In this document: piece by piece, positions 27,460-40,324 of the stretch
How positions within the stretch are numbered: position 1 is the first letter of the stretch
How the letters are laid out: each line of letters opens with the position of its first letter
Source of the DNA: Melanocharis versteri
Lineage: Eukaryota > Chordata > Aves > Passeriformes > Melanocharitidae
DNA: 64,000 bases
Assembly (NCBI GenBank): GCA_013397845.1
Contig: VZTG01004272.1
Location: forward strand, 62,001 to 126,000
Reading direction: 5' to 3'
The notes under the pieces: model-generated
Told to the model about the DNA's origin: nothing
The model's input: only the letters and a program-made list of their open reading frames with translations
Databases searched by the model: none
Position numbers and translations under genes: made by a program

Positions 27460-27807
27460 TAGAATCACAGAACCTTAAGATTGGAAAAGACCTCTAAGAT
27501 CATCAAGTCCAACCATCAGTCCACCCTGGCACTGCCAAGGCCACCACTAAACCTTTTCCTCAAGGGCCACATCCACGTGGAGTCCAGGAATGGGGACTCC
27601 ACCACTGCCCTGGGCAGCCTGTTCCAGTGCTTTACAACCATGAAAAGATTTTCTTTAATATGCAACCTAAACATCCCCTGGCACAACTTGAGGCTATTTC
27701 CTTTACGTCCTGTTGCTTGTTGCCTGGGACAGCCTCCACCTGGTTCCAACCTCCTGTCAGGCAGTTATAGAAAGTGAAATGGTCCCCCACAAGCCTCCTT
27801 CTCTTAG
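27460..27807 (-). mobile_element. CR1 LINE 3' end (antisense)
   Basis: Blocks in CR1 antisense order: TAGAATCACAGAACC, GATTGGAAAAGACCTCTAAG, ATCATCAAGTCCAACC, CACTGCCAAGGCCACCACTA, GGGGACTCCACCACTGCCCT, GGGCAGCCTGTTCCAGTGCT, CATCCCCTGGCACAACTTGA, then a CTCCACCTGGTTCC region and AGCCTCCTTCTCTTA. Divergence is moderate. The two overlapping open frames (98 codons +, 77 codons -) are by-products of the repeat. Confidence 0.92.
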
Positions 27808-30800
27808 CTCAGTGTAGAGAAATATTGTGAAAAATCAAAGGAAAGCCAGGACTTTGTGAAAAAAATTATGGTCCATTGTAGTCCTTTTTCCAGACATTTG
27901 TAGCATGAAAGAAAAGAATGGCGATGAGGTGCAATTCAAATATTTTTGGTAAGTATCAAGGGTTGAAGGGAAAGCAGCTTATGAAAAAATAGTATTAAGT
28001 TCCAGACTGTATATTAAATGTTTCTCAAAAATACTCGCTGGAACTGGAAGATTTAAATGTGCAATCAGGAAAATGAGACTCTAGATTCATATACTTCAAA
28101 GCTGCAAAATCAACAGGTTTTTGGGGATGTTCAGAGAGATTCATTGTGGGTGAATTTAAAACAGTGTACGAATTTAGGAATATTTTAGTAAAAAGCTTTA
28201 GCCTATTAGACATTAGGTGTAAGTCAGCTTGGATCTTACTCTTTGTTTTATAAGTTTCATATTCTTGGAAACTCTTGTCCTTTTGATCTAAATTTTTGGC
28301 TTGATACTTCTAACACCATAGACCTCTGGCTGTTCAGCAAGGATCATTTTCGGTGCGGGAGAGTCAAGGTAAGTGATGCAAAGCAAACATCCAGCCTCAA
28401 AAGGAACCTACTGCAAGTGGCAAAGCTTTATTAAGAAAACAAACCAAGCAAAGAGTTGTGTTATTGCAATTTACTTAGTTGCCTGCGCAAGATATTTGGA
28501 ACAAAATAACCTCTTCCAAACAGGGGAAGATTCAGGGAGGAAAAAACACTTTAAACTTACTTACGTGTTTCTATCCATTGGCACATTTCACTGTATGGTG
28601 TGACGTGCAAACCAGAGTGGTAGAACATGAGAAAAACTCTCTACTGTATTTAAAAGAATAAAAATCAGAGATAATGTGGCCTTAAATTACTTGCAAAATT
28701 AAAAGTTCTGCATTAAAATTTTAAATACTCACTAAATAATTAAATTCCTTCTAAACACAAATCCTTAAACTTTCAGGGATATCATGGTGCTAAACATCAA
28801 TTAAGAGACAAATGCCTTGTAAAAGGTGTAAATGAAAGGACAATATTTGAATTTTAATAAAATACCCATATAAAAAGAAGAAATTAAAATCAATGTTAAA
28901 ATGACTACGAGATGGTTTATGTTCGCTAGAGGAATGAGGAAACATTTTAAACAAATCTCAGTGTTGGAGAAACATAACTCTGTAATAAAACTTTATATTA
29001 AAGCAAGTGTGTGATGTCAGGGAGAGTAGCCTGCCATCACCTAGGAGTGTATGACTTTAATCAGCAGTATATAGGTTTATACTTCATTTCAGTCATGGTG
29101 AAGTGGGCTTGTAAAGATCCCTGGCTTCAGGCTGGATGACCTGTGTGCACTGCTGAATCACAGCGTAACTCCCTGTTATTCTTTTATTTATAATGATGAG
29201 TTTTTGTCACTAGATTCAAAAGTGGTTTTAATAGTTGCTTGTTAATTTTTATTTGTAAGGTTATGACATCTCCTTTTTATTAAGGCATCCCATTACTAAT
29301 GCTTAAAACTCTTGAATACTTAAAAAAGATGACCTTTATGTTCGTTGTTTCCTGGAGGTTATTCTCAATTGTTTAGTACAAAATTATGAAAAGAAAATTA
29401 ATTTCAATGCCTTTTTTTAATGCAATCTGTCAAATCCCGTAGCAGTAGTGCATAGGAACCTAAGAGCAGCTGCTCAGTCTTTAAAGCATTAATCTGCTTT
29501 TAATGTACAGCTCAAATACTGCTGTCACAGAAAATTCCTGAGGAATGATGTGAATGGAATCAAGAAACGCTAAATTACCCTAATTTGAAAATTGTACGTA
29601 TGACATGTTAATTTAGGAAGATAGTCTGCAGGAACATGACTGAGAAAGATTGCAGTATATTTAAGGGTAGGATTGGAGGAGAATTAAGTAAGGAAGTGAA
29701 GTCTGGCCTTAGTGACAATACCATGAGAGTGTTGGGAGCTAGCAGACACTTTTCTGAGGAACAAATCCCTCCTGAGTTTGGAACCATCTTTCCAGATGGA
29801 GGGAGAGGAGAGGCTGTGAATGCTGCTGGAAAATGGGAATGCTGATAGAAAAGGAGATGTTTGCTGTGCTGGTGCTCCTCCAGGAGCCAGCTGGGCTGCT
29901 GGAGGAATTGGTTTCCCACCGGCTCAACTGGATCTCATCCCAACATGTCCCAGCTCCCCGTGTTTGGGGTCTGTGCTGAGCAGCAGCTCTGGCTCCTGGG
30001 GCTTCTGGCTCTGGTGCAAGCTGCAGATGAGACAGTGATTTCCTTTGTGAGGGAACTACGAAATATGCGGCTCTTGTTCCAAAACAGAGCGAAGCCAAGT
30101 CTCCAATTGTTCTTTGAAATGCAAAGCTCTGGCCTGGAAATTGCAGATTAGTGGAACCCCCTTGTCTGACCTGCACTGTTCTGATTCAGGGTTGTGGCAG
30201 CCCTGCAGATAACTCAGGTGTTTTGCCCAGCAGTGGCCTGGTTTCAAGTTGGCACAAGGTTGTTTACGGCAATTACAGCAGCCAATCTCTCTGCCTGCCC
30301 CTGTTGTTGAGGCGAGGGGAAGCCAAAAGCATCTGCTGTTTGGGGAGCCTCAAGAGGCAGGTCCGGAGTGAATCCAGAGAAGTCTTAGGGCTGGGATCAC
30401 AAAATAGAAAAGCAGTAATTCCAGGGATTAGCGTTTTGCTAGTGGAGGGTCTGGACTGCTGCTGTTGGCCTGTATGGTAACAAAGTTTTGTTGTTCGTGA
30501 GCTGCCCGGGCTGTGCAGAGCAGGACAGTGCAGTGCACATTGTTCAGGAGCAGTTCAGGGACAGTCACCGGAAGAGAAGGACCAAAAATATTTATTCCAT
30601 TTCCTTTTTAGCCTCCAGTGACCTTAATGGTATACGTCCATCATAATCCTATCCAAACTAACCCCAAAGCATTTGATAGAAAGAGTGACTTTGGAAAATT
30701 CAAACTATGCAGAGTATCAAAGAGCTGCTTTGATAAGCTGTTTTGGAAATTTTTTTTGTAGAGACCTAAACTTTTTCCAACACAAACGACTGTGGAAAGG

Positions 30801-31269
30801 AAACTAAGACGAAAAGTTTTCTCTTTACCCCAAGAACTGGCAAGATGAAAGAAACAGATGCTGAGATGAAAACAGCAACTGCAAAATGATTGCTTTGCTG
30901 GGTAGCAAGGAGTTATTGAGGAATGATAAGCATTTACCGAGTAGGGAAGTGATAGCACCCAGCTGCAATCATCTGAATGGCTGATGAACTAAGATTTAGC
31001 ACCCTGCTAACACCAAAGACAGAGTGCTAGAAAGGGGAAAAGGACTGGGTGATGGAGTTAAAGGAGCTGGTATGCAGTCTCAGAAAAAGAGTGTGCTGCT
31101 CTGCATAATACAACCAATGCAGCTTCACCGGCTGCAAAAGGAACTGCAAATTAACCTGAAGTAGTGAAGAGTAAAAATAGTCTGGGAAGCTAGCAGGTCA
31201 CTGTTCAATTGAAGGAAACAACTGTGTAGCCATTAACACTGCAAGTCAGGGGTGGACTGCGAGCAACTG
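27808..31269. other. Unique non-coding DNA
   Basis: No gene was recognised. Most of 27.8-29.6 kb is AT-rich. At 29739-30176 a moderately GC-rich patch is open on both strands (145 codons on -, 96 and 72 codons on +). None resembles a known protein, and dual-strand openness argues for composition over coding. A good splice-donor word, AAGGTAAGTG, occurs at about 28368-28377, but no matching acceptor or conserved exon could be argued. Confidence 0.5.
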
Positions 31270-31530
31270 AGCAAAATGTGCGAATAGATAAAGAGTATTT
31301 GAGAGCAAATAATGAGGAAATGCTAGTGGTTCTCAGTTTGAATAAAAATAATGACCTTAACCAACCCAAAGTGCTCAGATGTCTAGATGAAGCTGTTGAC
31401 AAAAGGCTTCTGCAGCAGGGGTTGAATTTCTGGCAGATGGCCCTCTGCACCTCTAATAAAAGACATAAAATCACAGCCAATAAAAAATAATTGGAAGAGA
31501 AAATCCTGAGAATGAGATGTCAAATAGCAG
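31270..31530 (+). pseudogene. Possible fossil of a pogo/Tigger-like transposase
   Basis: The frame at 31278-31490 reads through LDEAVDKRLLQQ at about 31384-31419. This resembles the linker before the second DNA-binding (CENP-B/Tc5-type helix-turn-helix) region of Tigger/jerky-type transposases, where a form like LDEAVYKWFLQQR is usual. Directly after it, in the next frame, comes ISG near 31426, the position where such proteins have a PISG motif, which suggests a frameshift. Upstream and downstream frames are broken by stops, so nothing functional remains. The match is short and made by eye. It could be chance, and the terminal inverted repeats of a transposon were not found. Confidence 0.35.
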
Positions 31531-32632
31531 TGGAAATGTTAACAAGGGAGAGAAAATTATTAGTAAATATATAGGTGAGACAAAAACCTCTCCCTTTATG
31601 AGTGGAAAAGGGCAATTATAAGTGAAGGGCAAATACTCTCATATTAAGTATCTAATTGGGCTTATTTATCACTGCTCATTAGAAAAAGGGTTGTGCATAT
31701 CAATCATACATCAAAATTATAAGCCCTGAGAGCAGGGATTCTGTGTAATGAGATTCTGCAATGTATACAGTACCCACACGGTGGTGCGAAATTAGGAGCT
31801 TTAAAAGCAATAGGACATAAAAAGCAGCAGTTCTTCCTTTCTGTGGGGAAATTCCTGAAAAAGAGCAGCGCTGAGGCAGGCCATGCCACACTGCTGTGTT
31901 CCAAAACATCAAATTCCAGCCAGGTCTGCCCACGAGTGTTACTCACTGCAGGAGAATTAGCCGTGATGGCTGTAAGGGAGGATGGTTCCAGTTGCTTCTG
32001 GCTGCAGGTGAGTGGGACTCTGCAGAGCCAGTGGGGAGAGGCTGTGCAGTGTGTCTGTGTCTGGCTGCAGGGGCTGTCCTCTGTGGATTCAGTATGTTTG
32101 GCAAGTCAGCACTGTCTGCTTGGAGACAAACTCAGCTTCCTGCTGCAGGTTGTGAAGACTTGGTGTATCCTTCCACGCTCTGTGTGCTCCTACCGGGGTA
32201 GAAAAAATGTAACTCCCTGAGAAGCTGTTCCCGCTCTCGACATTACAGTTTATTTATGGGTTGTTAATGCTCAGTGTCATGGTGGGAACTCACTTTTGCT
32301 TTGCCCGCCATAAACCATCAAATGGTGAACTTGCATCCTGGGGACCAGGAGGTTCAGTTACCTGCTTGCAACCTGCAAAATGGGCCAGCACCCAGGCTGG
32401 AGACAGGATGGTGCTTGTACACATGGGACAAGTGCTGTGGTGCCAGGGAGGATGCGTGGCTGTGCAGCGTCCTACAAAGCTCGTGGGGAATATTTCTGCA
32501 AGGAAATATTCTCCATGATAATCCAGTATCTTCCCAGTAGTGCTGTGTTCAAAGTCAATACAAACTGTTTGAAAGTAGGATGGATATAACTGGACTGGCT
32601 CAAGAGAAAAGATGGAATAACCTAGTTTGTGT
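31531..32632. other. Unique non-coding DNA
   Basis: No gene was recognised. Overlapping open frames of 125, 101, 88 and 85 codons between 31843 and 32540 occupy different frames of the same strand. They match nothing I know, and no splice or promoter context was convincing. Confidence 0.5.
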
Positions 32633-33022
32633 TATAGAATCATGGAATGGTTTGGGTTGGAAGAGACCTTAAAGACCGTCTTGTTCCACCCCCTGTCATG
32701 AGCAGGGACACCTTCCACTATTCCAGGTTGCTCCAAGCTCCATCCAACCTGGCCTTACACACTTCCAGGGATGCAGGGGCAGCCACAGCTGCTCTGGGCA
32801 ACTTGTGCCAGGGCCTCACCACCTCCACAGGGAAGAATTCCTCCCCAATATCCCACCCAACCCTGCCCTCTGGCAGTGGGAAGGCATTGCCCCTTGTCCT
32901 GTCCCTCCATCCCTTGCCCCTGATCCCTCTCCAGTTCTCCAGGAGCCCCTTGAGGCACCCACGGAGCCTTCTCTTCTCCAGGCTCAACACCCCCATCTCT
33001 CTAAGCCTGTTTTCTTAGGAGT
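32633..33022 (-). mobile_element. CR1 LINE 3' end (antisense)
   Basis: Clear CR1 antisense start TATAGAATCATGGAATGG and TTTGGGTTGGAAGAGACC, then GAGCAGGGACACCTTCCAC, TCCATCCAACCTGGCC, GGGGCAGCCACAGCTGCTCT, GGGCCTCACCACCTCCACAG, CCTTCTCTTCTCCAGGCTCA, and CCTGTTTTCTTAGGAG at the end. It is the same broad subfamily as the + copies at 9000 and 49335, but more diverged and inverted relative to them. The open frames of 123 and 149 codons (+) and 92 codons (-) are by-products. Confidence 0.93.
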
Positions 33023-35254
33023 TCCTTCACCTGACAGCATTGCCTACAGCCTCAAGGGCAAAGATTGGAAATGTAATGCTAAAGTAGGAGCTCACAAAGC
33101 AGGAGTTTTGTGTGTACTGCTTTTTTCTGTCTCTTTCTTTGCTGTAGGGGTGCACTTTGGTGACAGTTTGCCAGCTCTCTCTTTGGGAGAGATGGTTTGT
33201 GCTTGTGACACCTTGATACTGCAAATTATAAATGCTGGTAACTCAGAATCATGAATCTTCTTTATTTTGGCAGGCATCTTCATACAAGCAAAATGATATA
33301 TTAACAAAACTGAAGGGATGAACACGGCCTGTTTAGAAATCTGTAGTGCAGGAATAGATAAATCGAGTATAATTGGCTGTGCACATTTAAGTGTGCAAAA
33401 TGTTAGAAAAAAGAAAACATTGTGAAATAGAGAAAATAGCCCAGAGCCAGAGCTGGTCCTGATCATTGTTCTTCTTTCCTCAGGGAAGTGTTTATCCTTC
33501 CCAATATATGTGCTATCCTGGGCACATGTGATTAGACCCTTTCAAGGGCACTGGCTTAAATAAAAGGCAACAACAGAAAAGTGCCCCTTTTGACAGGCTT
33601 AATTTGCAATTAATTTACAATTTTTCATTTGCATATAAAAGACTCAGGCATAAAAACCTGCTTGAAACTACTGCTGTTTTTTGTGTAGAATTTGAAGACT
33701 GGTATCTATTGCTCAAATGATAAACTACAAGGTCTTAACTTGAGCCATGGAGTTCTAGGCTTCAGTTCCCTATGAAAAATGTTGCATTACTTACTATGTT
33801 TCTAAGAAAACAATTGACAAAAATTAAGTAAAAAGAAGAAGAAAGGATTAGCTAAAGATAATTCTCCATGGGGTTTGGGAGAAGAGTCTTTTAGAGGCGA
33901 TTCACAGATTAGAGAGGTGGGGAGTCAATCCTTCATAGTGTAGTAATTATAGGGATATTGGCCTTTGCTTTGTATTCCACAGTAATTTTTGGGATTGAAA
34001 AAGCAGTGCAAACACTTGAAACCGTCAAATAATACCTGGATTCACTTCTGCTATTAGAGGAAATATGGTTAAATTCATCTACTAAAATTTACCTAAGTGA
34101 GAATATAATAATATGTAATTTAGGCAGCATAGAACAAACATTCTCCTTCTCCCTTTAGAATGTATGATGTGAAGAACACGGTTCAGCTGTCTAAAATAGG
34201 CACCCTGGAATCTGGGAGTGGCCCTGCCTGTCCCATGGAGAGCATGGGGCTCTGGGGAGGTTCCTGTAGGTGCCACCAGCAGTTCTCCCATCCTCTCTGC
34301 CAGGTTGTGCCCATTGCTCTGTTAGCACAGTGTGCAGGAAATGCCTAAATGTTGGCTACATCAGGAGGATTTTAAGGGAGGATGAGAAAAATCACAATCG
34401 ATGATGTTTTGAAATGAACAGCCTTCAAATAATATTTTTAGAAATGATAAATGTGGGGCCATGGGATGGAGGTAGAAGTTCCAGCTGATACAATTTTGAA
34501 GTATTTCAGCTTAAACAGAATGGGTATGAACCACTGTACAAGATTTTAAATAATATTTTGCATTTTATTATTCACTGGATTATATACATTTCATCTCAGT
34601 GTTCTGGGATCAGCTGGTTTTCATTTGGCATTCAGGATGCAAAACATGGGTGGGTTTTGCAATCAGACCTGGATTTCAGCCTTGTAATGGAGATATTTTC
34701 TTTGCCCAGAAATATACCCATGCTAAATTGTTTCCATCTATATGACTGCAAAATATTAAATATTAAAAAGGTAAATATTTTTTTCTTTTCTCTGGGTATA
34801 TTTAGAATAATTCATTATACAGGAGAAAAATACACATCCATTAAACTGGAGCCGTTTGGAATTTGGAATATCTAAACCCATGTAGTATTTTAATGTTCAC
34901 TGTTCATTTCTTTGCTTTACACAGTAAATAAAAAAGGAACTTTCTTTGCTCTTATACAAACATTAATAAAATAAAAAAATCTTCATTTCAGCATGAGGTT
35001 TGCTTGAACAAAAAGGCAATATTAGGTCTTGCAATAATGTATTTGCAGCAGTTAGGTGAAGAATTAGCTTTCTGTATGTTATTGCACAAAGCCCAGAAGG
35101 AGAGCCAAGGTCAGTAAAAACCATCACTCAGTTTGGTTTACATCAGGTGAATTGTTTTTTGGATATATGCATCTCAGGGGGAAAGATGAGAGATAATCTG
35201 CATGGGCAGAGAATCGCTTCCTTCAGGCACGTAGTCCAGAGGTATTTGTAGCCC
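33023..35254. other. Unique AT-rich non-coding DNA
   Basis: No gene or repeat was recognised. The longest open frames that reach into it are 124 codons (33092-33466, -) and 105 codons (34558-34875, +), neither resembling a known protein. Confidence 0.55.
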
Positions 35255-35791
35255 TGTGAGACTGGCCAGGTTCAGTGGGAGCAGGCGATGCCTTTCCCTG
35301 GTCTTAGAAAACTGAAAGCCAGACGCAGGTAAGGAGTAAGAGGTTTTTACCTCGGTATTTTAGTAAGGATCCTTATTGGTGCACCACTTCACCAAGGTGG
35401 ATGTGCTGCAATGCACACACACGACAGATCGCGTGTACAATTTATAGACCTTACAAATCAGCATATCCAACAAGGATGCTCCAATGGGAGGCCTGGGTAA
35501 ATGGTGGGACATCTCCCCATCCAAGGAATCCTGCCCGGATGGGCAGAATCTCCAGTTTAGAAGATATGTTCTAGAGAGGACTTTGTTTTCCCAAGATAGC
35601 ATAAGGTTTTCCAGCCTCCCACTACGAGGCCTTTAGGATGTTTGGTCTCCTGGCATAACAAAATACTAGGACTATGCTAAGTTATCAGACTTACAGAATT
35701 ACAAGTATGTATGCTAAGAATACCATGGATACATAAAAGCTATATAAAAGGTATATAAAAGAAAAGGCATAAAAATCATCTTGGCATCACA
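35255..35791 (-). mobile_element. LTR-like element, likely solo LTR (antisense)
   Basis: The proposed element has the ends TGTGAGAC and GCATCACA, giving a 5-bp terminal inverted repeat TGTGA. On the - strand it contains a TATA-like word (TCTATAAATT near 35435-35450). About 70 bases further on is an AATAAG word (near 35370), close to the AATAAA expected for LTR poly(A) addition. Stretches such as TCCAATGGGAGGCCTGGG and TGGTCTCCTGGCATAACAAA match my memory of songbird LTRs. No matching target-site duplication directly abuts these ends, so the edges may be off by some bases. No retroviral coding region flanks it. Confidence 0.55.
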
Positions 35792-38700
35792 GGTACAGGT
35801 GAGCATTTCTCACTCGGGATGAACTCATGGGACCAAGCCAAAGCTTTGGTACCTGGCTGGATGGATGAATGGTTTGGTCTTACATTTGTGGATTCTTTCT
35901 TCTTTCTTCTCAATAATAGGATGTTTGTTTAGAGGGGAAAATTGAGTATTTAATATGGGCATAAGGAGAGTGTTTAATCTTTGGAAACAATGGTTGTTTC
36001 TTTTTCTGAGAATGTAGATGCTGTTCAAGGGTACTGGATGGATGCTGTGAAGCAATCAGTCCTTTTTCACTTTATGAGACACAAAATTTAGACAGATCTT
36101 TGTGCTACCTTATTTGAAGATATAACCCCCTTTTTAATTATATCACACTCCATGTTCTCCCACCTTAGTGGCTGCCCTGCTATTTTTATGTACAACTAAA
36201 GCATAGGTAACGTTTAAAGGACAATGTAGCCATGAGAAAACCATCAATGGTATTTTGGCTGAGCGCTGTTTCAGCTTTGACTGCCAGATGGAAACATTTG
36301 ATTTGGAATCACAGGACGAATGCTATGGCTGGATGTTCTCCGCTCTCTCAGAAGAGGTAGCAACTCTTACTCACAGCTTGGTCCCTGACAAGAAGATGGA
36401 AATGTACCACCATCCTCTAATATGGCAGTCTCTTGATTTGTCTCTGGCACCTCTAGGGTTATTTAATTCGGTATTGCAATTTCTGGATAGGTATAAAAGC
36501 GATAACTGAGGGATTAAATCATTGAAGCAGAGGGTTGCAATATGACCAGGGTCTAAGTCCATGAAGCTAGTGGGGTGTTCCCTGTGAACTGTGATAATCT
36601 TGTGTACCTGTGGAGAACAGGGGGAGGCAAACCTCACAGCTTTTTAGCAAAAAAATCTAACTTTGTCACCAGGCCCTTCCCCCTCCATATGTGCCACTGG
36701 GGTCTCTCTCTAGGAGATTATGCTGAGGGATAAAAGCATAACCAGCTCCAAGCATCCCCAGCTTGTGCTGCTGGGGGGGAGGAGGTGTGTGATTTTGCAC
36801 GCTGCCGCCAGTCCTGCCGCTCTCACACGCACGCGGCAAGTGCAGATGTGCTTTGGGTGCATTGGTGAGCCAAAGAACTTGTTCTCCACTGTATGGTGGA
36901 TTCAAACTGAATGGATGTTTGTCCTTCCTCCTTGCCAGTGTGTGGGAAGTTGGGATTACGTTGCATAAAAAAAGTAAAAGTAAGAAGTAGAATTTCTTTC
37001 ATCTCTCTTCCGCCAGCAGGGAATGTAGGCCAAATTTTGTTCCATTGGAGCTGAGGAACTCAGCTATACTGATTTTGGGACAAGCAAGGTGTAGTATGGT
37101 ATATGCACCTTACAGCCCAAAACAAATGTGCGTGAAAAACCAATAATCTCATGCAGAGAACATAATTTTGCCCAAGTCTGTGGCATTTTAGTAATTATAT
37201 TTCCATCATGTAAGTCTCAGCTTACAAATACAAATGTGTGCACTTTAGAGTTTGGTCTTGCTAGGAGCTTTGCCAGCTAGTTTTCTGGCACTGCTAGAAG
37301 CCTACTTGAATCTATAAAATAAGGTAATTGAATTAATGCATTGGAAATCGGTCTTATGTAAAATATAACTCAAAGACGTGTTTATATTAATTTAAAGAAT
37401 ATTAACATTAAAGTATTGCCTTGTAAAGCGATTTAATTCAGTCGTCTGGAGACAATTGCATACTAAATTAGTGTAACTCCTGGGAAAACACAAGAACAAT
37501 TGATTTACTCCAGATTTATGCTTGCCTATCTGAGAGCAAGATCTGGCTGAAAGGTAAAACTTTGTTCCACATTATTGTAAGTTAGTGTCATTGCAGAAAT
37601 ATAAAAGCCTAATGTGAATGCTGTGTAATCAGTGATTCAGAATACAAGAGCACTGAAATAGGTTATTTCTGGAAATCATAGTTCAGAATCCCCTGGGGTT
37701 TGTGCACAGCAGTGAATCACCAGCTATGTCAGTTTTGCATGGTCTGGTTTTTGGTAGCAAGAGCAGGGCCATGGAGGTGGCTTTTGAGAGAAGTGCTGGA
37801 AGCTTCCACCGTGTCCAGCAGAGCCAACCCCTGATGGCTCTGAAGATGGACATGCTGCTGGCCAAAACTGGGCCAATGAAAGAGACTGGTAACGCCTCTG
37901 TGATAACATATTCAAGATGAAAATCAAAGCAAAGGGCACACAGTTTTTCTTCTAGTCAAAGAAGAGGAGGAGGTGGGAACATGTGAGGGAAAACAATATG
38001 CAGACACCAAGGTCAGTGGGGAAGGAGAGGTAGGAGTGCTCCAGGCGCTGGAGCCGATATTCCTCTGCAGGCTGTGGTGAGGACCATGGGGAAGCAGCTG
38101 TGCCCCTGCAGCCCGTGGGGATCTATGGGGGATGCAATTTGGTAGAAAAAATACTTGAGCTTACTTCTGGGAATGAAATATTTTTAAAAATGTATATGTC
38201 CTTACTTAATAATTAGTGGGTCTTCATGTATGAGATCAATCTGTTATAGTGCTTTGTTTGTTTATTTTCATATGGTTTTGTTTTTTAAATATCTCTGGCA
38301 CTAGCTTTTTGTGGGAGGGGTTGACTGTCAAAAGGTATGCTAACTTCTCACCCTCATTGCTAATAAGATGAATTTTGACATCTTTATTTGTAGACATCAC
38401 AATGACTGCGACTTCTCCTTATCTGCACCTTCATCTTCAAACTCTGTCTTAAAATGAAGGGGTATGATGATAAACTTCTTAGGACAAAGTCAACATGAGA
38501 ACACCTCCCTCAAAGAACTCGCAGGAGAACCAAGCTTCGGAGTCTTCTGGCAGATTAAAGGTCAGTTTTCTTCTGAAACAAATCACTGAGGGGATTTGCT
38601 TAAAAGGGGAACAAGAAGGCTATAAAAATTCAGTGTAGGCAAGAGCAGAAGAATTCCTTTGCAAGGCCAATATATCCACATATTTTTAATAAGAAGCTTT

Positions 38701-40324
38701 TGGATTGGTCTTTTCATTTGAAGTTTCACATTTTAGAATTGGTCAGAAACCTAACGCACAGTATATGATCTTCCATCATATTAATATTCCTTGTTAAAGT
38801 CCTGATGGGAAATTTTGAGAACTGGAATGAGAAGTAACTACATCATAACCTAAAATCTGTTGGCAGAATGAGAGGTAGTAATAAGGCATCACCTCTTTCA
38901 GCCGGCTCTGTGTCAGTATCAGGACTGGAATTACTAATGTCAGAAAAAGTTGCCACGTTCCGCCAGCTGGCTGAATACTGCTCGTTGTTTGCAAACGGAA
39001 TAAAAGTGGTGCCTAAGGGCAGTGTGATTTCCTTGGCTCTACACATTGGAGGATAAAACTGGAACTGAGCCTGAGTGGTGTATCTTGCACCCTTACCTTA
39101 TTTAAGGGGCTGGAATAAATGTGTGTTCCACCATACACGTCCAGCGTGTGCAGATGGGAGGCAGAGCACAAAGCTCCTCCCATCTGCGCACACACTTACA
39201 CAGTTGTGTGCAACTGGTGTGCCACAAAGAGTCTAGAGGGAAAAAGGGTTGTGTCAAATGTGCTCCAACCTCACCCACCTGGATTTCTTTACTTTCAAAA
39301 AACTGCATTCAGAGGTGTGATGCTCAGGAGTGAGAAAGTGGGACAGGAGGAAGGAAGATTATTGTTCACTGATAAATGACAGTTGAGATACATTACGCCA
39401 CTAAATGTGAGAGCATCTGCAGGAGAGTAATCAGCATGGGCCTTTCATAGTTATTTTTTTAAAAAATGCTTTGGGAAACAACGTGTAAGTTGAAAGAATT
39501 TGATGTTATTTCCTTTCCTGGTTCACTTATTACAACGCAGGCTGTTAGCACATGCCTTGTTCTCTCAAAAGTGTTTTTATGGCCCTAATTACCACGTTGG
39601 AAGTTGAGAAATGTTACTGTTGGGGGAGGAAGAAATAATTCCAGGGCAAGTTTATCCCATTGTAAGTGTGCTGTGTGGGACAAAGTGAATTATCCACACT
39701 AATTATGTGTATCTCTCTCTTGGACTGCAGAAAGAACTGGGTTGGTGGCTTAGGCTAGGACCAGAAGTTAGTGATGGCTGTGCTGGGATGGAGTGAAGTG
39801 CCTCTGGGCAAATAAGGCTGTTTGCTGTACTGCACCCAAAATTGTTCTGCACTAGCAAGGAAAAGCCAAACATGGTCACTTGACCAATGTGGGCAGAAAA
39901 GGGTGATGGAAAATGCATGTTGTGGGGAGAGAAATTCTTAACAGTGATTATCACTGGGCAGACATTCCTGTTTTGCCTCTGTCACATTACCCAGCCCAGC
40001 GTTTTTGGGGAGAGTGTGGTGTGGCTGTCATGCTGTGAATATCGACTGGGCTTCCAGTGTGGTGGTGAAAAACTGCTTGACAGGAGAAAAAGGTATCAGG
40101 TGCGATGAACCAATTCACAAGCAGATTGTATCTCTCTCAGATTTCTGCTGCTTTTTCGTGCTGCAGTGGTGAGGCTTCGTTGGAATTTGCAGACTATCTG
40201 CTTTCTCTGTGATGCTTAGGGGGGTCATGAACATGATTCAATACTTGTTTTGCCCATTATTTATCTCAATTAGTATCTTTATCTCAAAGTCCTCATGACT
40301 GCCTGCATTGTCCACCAAAAAGAC
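35792..40324. other. Unique non-coding DNA
   Basis: No gene was recognised. Open frames are at most 88 codons. The stretch 37320-37520 is AT-rich with POU/homeodomain-like words (ACAATTGCATACTAAATTAG near 37452) and could be a conserved regulatory segment. That is a guess without an alignment. Confidence 0.5.

Noticed and set aside
28243..28434. Exon ending at the donor-like AAGGTAAGTG
   Set aside because: No convincing polypyrimidine tract and AG before it, and the encoded residues are not recognisable; a lone donor word is expected by chance.
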